Below, piece by piece: positions 58,129-64,000 of a DNA stretch of 64,000 nucleotides. Under the pieces are notes generated by a model. That model saw only the letters and a list, made by a program, of their open reading frames with translations. It made no database searches and had not been told where the DNA came from. Position 1 is the stretch's first letter; every line of letters begins with the position of its first letter. The position numbers and the translations under genes are program-made. Origin of the DNA: Trichuris trichiura (taxonomy: Eukaryota; Nematoda; Enoplea; Trichinellida; Trichuridae); contig JBAJFE010000042.1 of assembly GCA_037903355.1 (NCBI GenBank), forward strand, positions 2,182,001 to 2,246,000, in the 5' to 3' direction.

Positions 58129-61100
58129 TTAATTAGAGTAAGTTTTCACTAACTCACTGCATAAGGCTGCACGCAAGTACACTGTAACGCCGACATCACT
58201 TGGCTTTGAAGACGTATTGCACAGAGCAGCCCTACTATATATTTCAATGGATTTCGCTGGTACAACAGGCTGTTGAACTTCGTTACAAGAATCTACTCCG
58301 TAATCATTCAAAGGCGTTGGTATGTAATGAAATCCAGCCAACTTTAACGTTGAGCCTATAGTTTCTGTCTCACCTTGCTGACCGGTCCATTTGTCAAGCG
58401 CAGCGTAGAGCTCATACTTACGTAAGTCTGCTCTACACGGCGAGTGCAGCTCAAACCCGTAGTAGCTCATAGTGCTCACCAATAACCGGGAAGGCAGTTG
58501 GGAAGTTTTTGAAGAAATGTTTCGACGAACAGCGGTTGATGCCTCTTCCACAGTTGGGGTATCCCATTCTGACTGGTAAACAATTTCATAGTCACTCTTA
58601 GCCGTTTCTTCATCGCTGCTCGTTTCTTCGTTGTTTTTCTTTTTGTCTTAAAGAGAAACTGTTGACGAAGTTAAGCTGACTAATTGCCAAATAACAAAAA
58701 TGATCGATCATGGCAATTTAAGCCTTTAGGCACAAACACCGCACTCAGAGACAGAGATTTCTGAACCAACTACGTCCGGCCGACTACATAATGCATGGCA
58801 GTAGTTAACAGAATGGACCATCAATCCTTGGCAAAATGCACAAGCCAATCCTCTCCTTTCTCAAAGAACTAACATATAGTATTAACCATGATAACTTCAT
58901 TGATCATTACCTCATAAACAAGACAGTACGCAACTGATAATGTTTACCTTAATAAAAACATTTATATAGATAAAAGGTCGCGAAACTACTTAGGATAGTA
59001 ATGGGAAGTTTTTCCCGACTATAGTACCATTTCGCCAATCGACCAGCCGAGTCGCCGCTAAAATTACAGGAAACATCAGGCGTGGACTCTCACATAACTG
59101 ATAAAATTTTAAGAAAGGAAAATTGTTCTAACCACAAACAGCAAACCTGCATTCCTGTGACCTACCGTAATCATCTTTGCTGTTCTCTTTGCCTTTAGCT
59201 TGACGTTTCTTCCACCACAGCAAAATAGATGGCGTACGAGAATCAGTCGAGTGACAAACTGTGGATATCCATCTGTAGGAACGGCCCATTATTTCGTCAA
59301 ATTCTGTTAGGTCCATAATTTTGTAGTAATAGCTAACGGCCAAAGAATGTGCATCCGGAACCGAAGTGAAACTATCAACGACATTTGATACTATGCTAAT
59401 AGCTTCCTTGTCGCTTGGCTGTTTTTCAAACCAAGCGCAATAGTCTGCGTCAAAGTTGGCTGCTCGCCCTTCCCTTTGACAACCAAGAAGCTCTCTGGGT
59501 TGGGTAGGAAGTTTCGAAACCAATGGATGAAAAATCCCAAGAAAAAGATTAAGCGCGTTCTGCTTGTCAAAGTCGACAAAATTATTGCTGTAGTAGCGCG
59601 ACAATGTCTGTATGACATCTCTGCTACGCTCCTGTAAGTGCGCAGTTTTCTTATACGTCTTTATACTGTGCACCAGTTGCGAACCGGCATATTGCATAGC
59701 CAAAGCATCGCCGTGCTCATCATACAGCGATTCTAGCACTCGGCAGAGCTCATGGTCAAAATTAAGATATGGCTGTTCAATGATACCTACAAGACGAGAG
59801 CTTAAAACGCACAACTGGTTGAACAATACATACCCATGCAATAGAGCTGACAGGCCAAAGCTGCTTTGCCGGCAACGAACTGAGCAACGTTCGTACGGTC
59901 GAGACAATCAACGCAGTTTGTTCTTGGAACGCCACGTTGTATCATCAGAGCGCCATTGTTCAAATCTATGTTATATTTGTCAAACAGTCCGCATGGTCTG
60001 TTCCGTAAGCAAAAGGGTATCCGAAAAGTTTGAAACCACCCGTTCAGACGAAGCACTTGGCTGCTTATCTCTTCTAGCTTTGCCAAAGAATCACCCCCTT
60101 TATGGCAACGTGCCATGTCGAAGCTGAGGTAACGTACTGCCTTCACTGGGTCTACGAATTGATTAAGGTAGGAGACAGCTGCCTTGAATTCCTCATGCAA
60201 AATGCCTTCGCGTACACGTCGCTCTCTTCTCTTTACCAGATTAATTACAACAATAGGATCTTCATATCTGCTCAGCAGGTTCTAAATCGTTTTGATCAAC
60301 ACCAGCTCTATAAATTCAAATGACTAACCCGAAAGTGAGAAGCGGCAACGCACGCAAATGGATCAGCAAGGTCGATTTGGATTGGAGGTTTGCCAACTAC
60401 TTTAGAAACATCCTGAGACCATATCAGGGGCACAGAACCGCGTAACTGAACAAAGCTGGCAAACTGGCCCGTCTTAAAACTTGGAACGGAACGGCTGAAC
60501 ACTACTTGCTCTGTTTCCACTTCATTGGCTGCGTCGCCATCGCAGTTAGCGCCACGCTTCATGAATCTGGGCCCAGCAAACTTTTTCGAACGCCTTGCAA
60601 TTAATACCAGGCGAAGACGATGAGAAGGCAGATTAATTGGGAAAAAACCAACAAAACCATGTACTACCGGCAATAACCACTGTGGACTTAAGCCTGCACG
60701 TATCAACGGCTCCAACAGATACGTGTTCCAAACGAAGCGTTCATGCCACTCCTTCGTTGGCTCAAGCACATTGCTCTGTAGTGTCCTGCTTAGATCGTAG
60801 GTATACGAAAAGTGAAAATTTGGCAAGAAAAGAACACTCTGGAACATCCTTAAGTATTTCAGTTCTTCGGAAGACTTGCACACTTCAGCGGGAATATAAA
60901 GGGCAGCAGTTTCTTCCACTTTAAAAATCGCATGATATCCAATGTCCGTTAGGGGAGATGCTTTGGTGACCAGCAAAATGTAATGGCCAAAAAGAAAACG
61001 TACCACGCCTAAGATTCCGTAGCACTCGACCGGGCAAACTAAGCCCGTGGAAGGGCGATCTAACGTGGGTAAGAATAAGGCCGACGGCTTCTTCGTAACG

Positions 61101-63082
61101 CAGCCTTCTAACGTGGAAATAATTTCCTTCTGAAAAGAAATTTTGAACTCCCAGCAAAAACGCAAATTCTTGGTTCTAAACAATAATATATGCAAATTAA
61201 GTTGGCTAAGCGCCTTTACAAAGGCAAAATTGGATAGGGATGATGTTTCAGTTTTAAACATTTTGTTGTACCCAACTTCTGTAGCTTTTTAAGCTGATTT
61301 GACTTTCGCACACGTTACTCGGCTCGTCACAAACTCCTATACAGAACTGATTGTGCAAATGATAGAATGCGTCTCTCACACGCTCGCCGCAATGTATCTT
61401 CACCTTCGAAAGCTACAAGCAACAGGAATAAACCTTTAGCTGGGCACCTATTGACTTAACCGATGACATAAGCAGGGATACAGATGTTATTTGGTCTTAG
61501 ATCTCGCAAAAGCAGATAGATCTACGTCGCGGATACCTATCACTGGCCAGTTTTCGAATTTTACTTATTCTGCGCTGCATCCCTTCTCCTGGGCGATAAT
61601 CGGCTGCTGGTAACCAAAACACTACTCCATGCATTTTTGTAGGCGCATTCGCGGTGAAAAAAAATAAACCGCCAAAACGACACAACTGACTGCCGATATT
61701 CGAGCAATAAACGCTTATGGAAGCCGTCTTCCTATTATTATTTTAAATAATCTTATGCTACTTGATCGCTTTGCTTGCATAATTTAGCGTTCTTGTCGCG
61801 ACTGCTTACAACTTGGACATCATTTATTCATTCTGTAAATCCTATTCTTTTCCTCGATGAGCTCAGATAATGGAAGTTTTACTGTACATTTAAACTTGGA
61901 GAAGTGGGTTCCTTTTGAGCGGTGAGAAATTAGCAAGACTGTGTTTCAGAAAACGAAGTCCACCGACGAAAAAGAATCTTTAGCTGGATGGACGTTTACG
62001 TGGAATGAAAAACGGTGGAAGTGCGATAACAGCAAAGGTGCAACCGTATGGGTCGATAGGCACAGGTCATTAAGCTATCTAAAGTCACACCTTCATTTAA
62101 GGTAATTCTCGCGGTTTGGTAATATGCAGGTAGCAAGGATATCATTTGTTATAGCTTTTTCAAACGGGGTCCAAAGACTACGGCAAACGTATAGTGCTAT
62201 CTGCTGGAGACTACTAACTAAGAGCTATCAAAATAGTAAAAATGACTGCGTTGAAAAGGTACAATACTTTTCCCAGACAACGTGTGCATCATATAATATT
62301 TTACATAAACTGGAGACAAGTTTGGCATCAAGGCTCTTAATCACTACAGATTACCGCTGCTGGACCTCGACGCATTTTTTTACTAGAAAGCTAGCTCGGT
62401 TCGGACAGACCTGGAAAATACGCTGTGCGAGCTTCCGAACGTTTCCAACAAGAACTGTTGAAATGACATAAGTTCCCCTGGAAAAAATTGTTTCACATTT
62501 ATCTGAATGGTTCACACTTTGGTAAATAAAATTAATCTTTCGTTAACTCATAGCCTCTGAAAGAAGCTCAAAGTTAAACCACGTTTTGACGCAACAATGA
62601 AATGGAATCATTACTTGTTTTTCGTATGCTCATGCAAGCTTTACACTGATGCAGATTAAAAACACAGATTTTACAACCATTCAACAGCAACACTAAGTAG
62701 TCATAGTTATAAGGGGTCACTGAAGTTTATGAACGAAGAGCTCATCTCCGTCAAAAAGGATCAGGTATACATGGAACAACAGCAAAGAGGAAATGTTTTG
62801 AGGAATATGAAACCCTAACAATGTTTTGTCTTATATATATATACGAAAGGAAAAGATTTACCACTTTTCATTGAAAACAAGAAATTACACTTAACAAGAC
62901 GCACTCACGATTTGTTCATGGGTGTAAATGTGCTTGTCTTCTACTACTGAGAAAGCATCCACTTCGGTTCTGTCGATTTTCAACAAACGATATTTACGAT
63001 GGCCATAATGGGAACCAACCAGATAGAAGTGCGACGGCGTCTCATAAACGCACACTCTCTGGAAAGGTACGAAAACCGGCAT
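58129..63082 (-). CDS. FIG4: FIG4-type polyphosphoinositide phosphatase (Sac domain), five exons
   Basis: Predicted Sac-domain phosphatase acting on PI(3,5)P2 on late endosomes and lysosomes, working with VAC14 and PIKfyve as known for FIG4. Exons are 63082-62909, 61129-60329, 60281-59834, 59786-59166 and 58646-58129; all phases fit, giving 853 aa (human 907). Order: FYLVGSHYGHRKYRLLKIDR, YGILGVVRFLFGHYILLVT, FAGPRFMKRGANCDGD, VQLRGSVPLIWSQD, YLNQFVDPVKAVRYLSFDMA. The catalytic CX5R loop RTNCVDCLDRTN is intact. GSQLVHSIKTYKK and QTLSRYYSNNF follow, then a divergent acidic and Cys-bearing tail. Short introns are 47 bp; the first is 1.8 kb. The protein should be active. A TMEM106-like gene ends 168 bp upstream in the same direction. 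Confidence 0.95.
61130..62908 (-). other. FIG4 intron 1 (1.78 kb)
   Basis: It runs from donor gtgagt to acceptor ttttcag. It contains short open frames only, none with a recognisable domain, and a short AT run near 62833. Confidence 0.7.
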
Positions 63083-63250
63083 GGGTCTTATCTAGAACGA
63101 TACTTCGACGTTGTGTATTAGACTTTCCGACAAAAGAATGGCCATTCGACGTATCCTAGACAACATTTACTAATTCATGTAGAAGCGTTTATTCCTTTGA
63201 TGAACTGGCATAAGGTATTCTCAAGATGTACAACACAAAATACAAAGAAA
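63083..63250 (-). promoter_or_regulatory. Short intercistronic gap with poly(A) signal and acceptor-like site
   Basis: Reading along the minus strand from the TMEM106-like stop codon, AATAAA occurs at 63193-63188. A pyrimidine-containing CGTTCTAG ends at 63092, nine bases before the FIG4 ATG. This order (stop, poly(A) signal, splice acceptor, ATG) is what a trans-spliced downstream cistron would show. No spliced leader is visible, so operon status is inferred only. Confidence 0.4.
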
Positions 63251-63649
63251 TTAGCATTTGCCAGAGCGGCTACAGCAAACAAATTGCGTGCTCTCCAGTG
63301 TGCTTTGTTCTCTGTGATGAAGTAGATAATCGAAAGTAAACGTGAACTGAAAGTGCAGACGAACATAGCCCAATGAAATTTCGCATATTTCTCTGAAAAA
63401 ATATTCACGTATACCAATAAAGCCTTTCAGGAAAGGAAGCAATACGTACAATGCTATATCTGTCAACGTAACGGTAAAGTTCAAGTCGACTGGAAACGCT
63501 TCAGATAACATCGGGATTCTGACAAGTGAACTATTATATCCATACCCAACCACCTCGCTGCGACTTGGAAATAAAAGTTTCGACACTTTGGCGGTCGCAT
63601 TTGCAAGTCTTATTTCGTAATAATTTCCGTTCGTAATGTTGACGGAGGA
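63251..63649 (-). CDS. TMEM106-like lysosomal membrane protein, C-terminal exons (5' part not resolved)
   Basis: Two exons, 63649-63450 and 63392-63251, join across a 57-bp intron (gtacgt to tttcag) and end in a stop. The peptide starts SSVNITNGNYYEIRLANA, close to the conserved NITNxNYY segment of TMEM106 proteins. It continues to FPVDLNFTVTLTDIALEIC and ends YVRLHFQFTFTFDYLLHHRE with a final FVCC, aligning with the TMEM106B lumenal C-terminus. TMEM106 proteins are type II membrane proteins of late endosomes and lysosomes. Upstream exons with the membrane segment should lie beyond 63650; a hydrophobic stretch near 63729-63760 may belong but I could not fix the join. The gene probably runs off the window. 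Confidence 0.65.
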   Translation of the reverse strand, partial: SSVNITNGNYYEIRLANATAKVSKLLFPSRSEVVGYGYNSSLVRIPMLSEAFPVDLNFTVTLTDIALYVLLPFLKGFIGIREYFFREICEISLGYVRLHFQFTFTFDYLLHHREQSTLESTQFVCCSRSGKC

Positions 63650-64000
63650 CTGAAAATAATCTCATGCAAATTACCATAGAACTTTTTCATTCAAATCACG
63701 CAGGACAAACTTCCTAAGCATCACGTACATGCTGGGCTAGAAAAATGCTCAGGAAAAAATAATAATCTAAAGGGCATCACAGTGATACAAATAAGCGCAT
63801 TAAGTTAGTCAGCAGTCTCAACAGGGATGAAATTGCTCCATGTCCAGATTTTCAATATTTTGTTTATAGTTCAGTAACAAGTTGAGCAAACTGAATCGAA
63901 CTGAACATGTCTATTCATTCGCGGATGCACTAGAGCTCTTGCCACGCGGTTGCAACAAGCTGTGGCCTAACAACAACGCCTTTTAAGCATCCTAACTTGT

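Noticed and set aside
63675..63736. Candidate upstream TMEM106-like exon (MYVMLRKFVLRDLNEK)
   Set aside because: It would need an intron of only 25-33 bp, shorter than any other seen here; an alternative donor at 63728 is equally possible.
1..64000. CRISPR arrays, bacterial operons, tRNA or rRNA genes
   Set aside because: No regularly spaced direct repeats, no tRNA A/B box pair with a cloverleaf and no rRNA-like stretch was seen; the genes are spliced eukaryotic ones.

Overview
The window looks like nuclear DNA of an invertebrate animal with spliced genes. Conserved eukaryotic proteins are broken by introns that are either very short (about 47-57 bp) or very long (1.4-8.5 kb). Several 3' splice sites read AAG as well as CAG/TAG. 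DNA transposons of the Tigger/pogo class are abundant. The style of the fucosyltransferase and a possible trans-splice acceptor would fit a nematode-like or other helminth-like animal, but the sequence alone does not fix the phylum.

Left part (1-28 kb): an alpha-1,3-fucosyltransferase in two exons (+, 3152-6822); an intronless METTL2/8-type tRNA m3C methyltransferase (-, 8570-9490); a five-exon DNAJC9-like J protein (+, 11108-22527) whose J domain carries HPN instead of HPD and which has a very long Lys/Arg-rich tail; and translation factor eIF2 gamma (-, 24643-27594). The third DNAJC9 intron (8.5 kb) holds a pile of Tigger elements: a nearly full-length copy with a broken transposase, an inverted deletion derivative, a 168-bp MITE and a second older Tigger relict.

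Middle part (28-47 kb): a five-exon multi-pass membrane protein I cannot name (+, 28459-29724), a pogo/Jerky relict, and the most unusual find. This is two paralogous genes on the minus strand (33290-37289 and 40403-42652). They encode small, probably secreted, six-cysteine proteins. Both are built from symmetric phase-0 exons, including 27-bp micro-exons (one in one copy, at least two in the other) followed by a ~200-bp Cys exon and a 201-bp terminal exon. A foldback repeat and a complete 959-bp non-autonomous hAT element with a perfect 8-bp target duplication lie next to them.

Right part (47-64 kb): a complete six-exon MATH-BTB protein (+, 47291-50989), relicts of a pogo-type transposon and of a non-LTR retrotransposon, a diverged direct repeat, a complete five-exon FIG4 lipid phosphatase (-, 58129-63082), and the 3' part of a TMEM106-like gene (-, 63251-63649). 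The TMEM106-like stop codon is only 168 bp upstream of the FIG4 start, with a polyadenylation signal and a splice-acceptor-like site in the gap. This may be an operon-like pair of endolysosomal genes.

Exon joins were worked out by eye from reading frame, splice dinucleotides and family similarity. None has been tested against transcripts.
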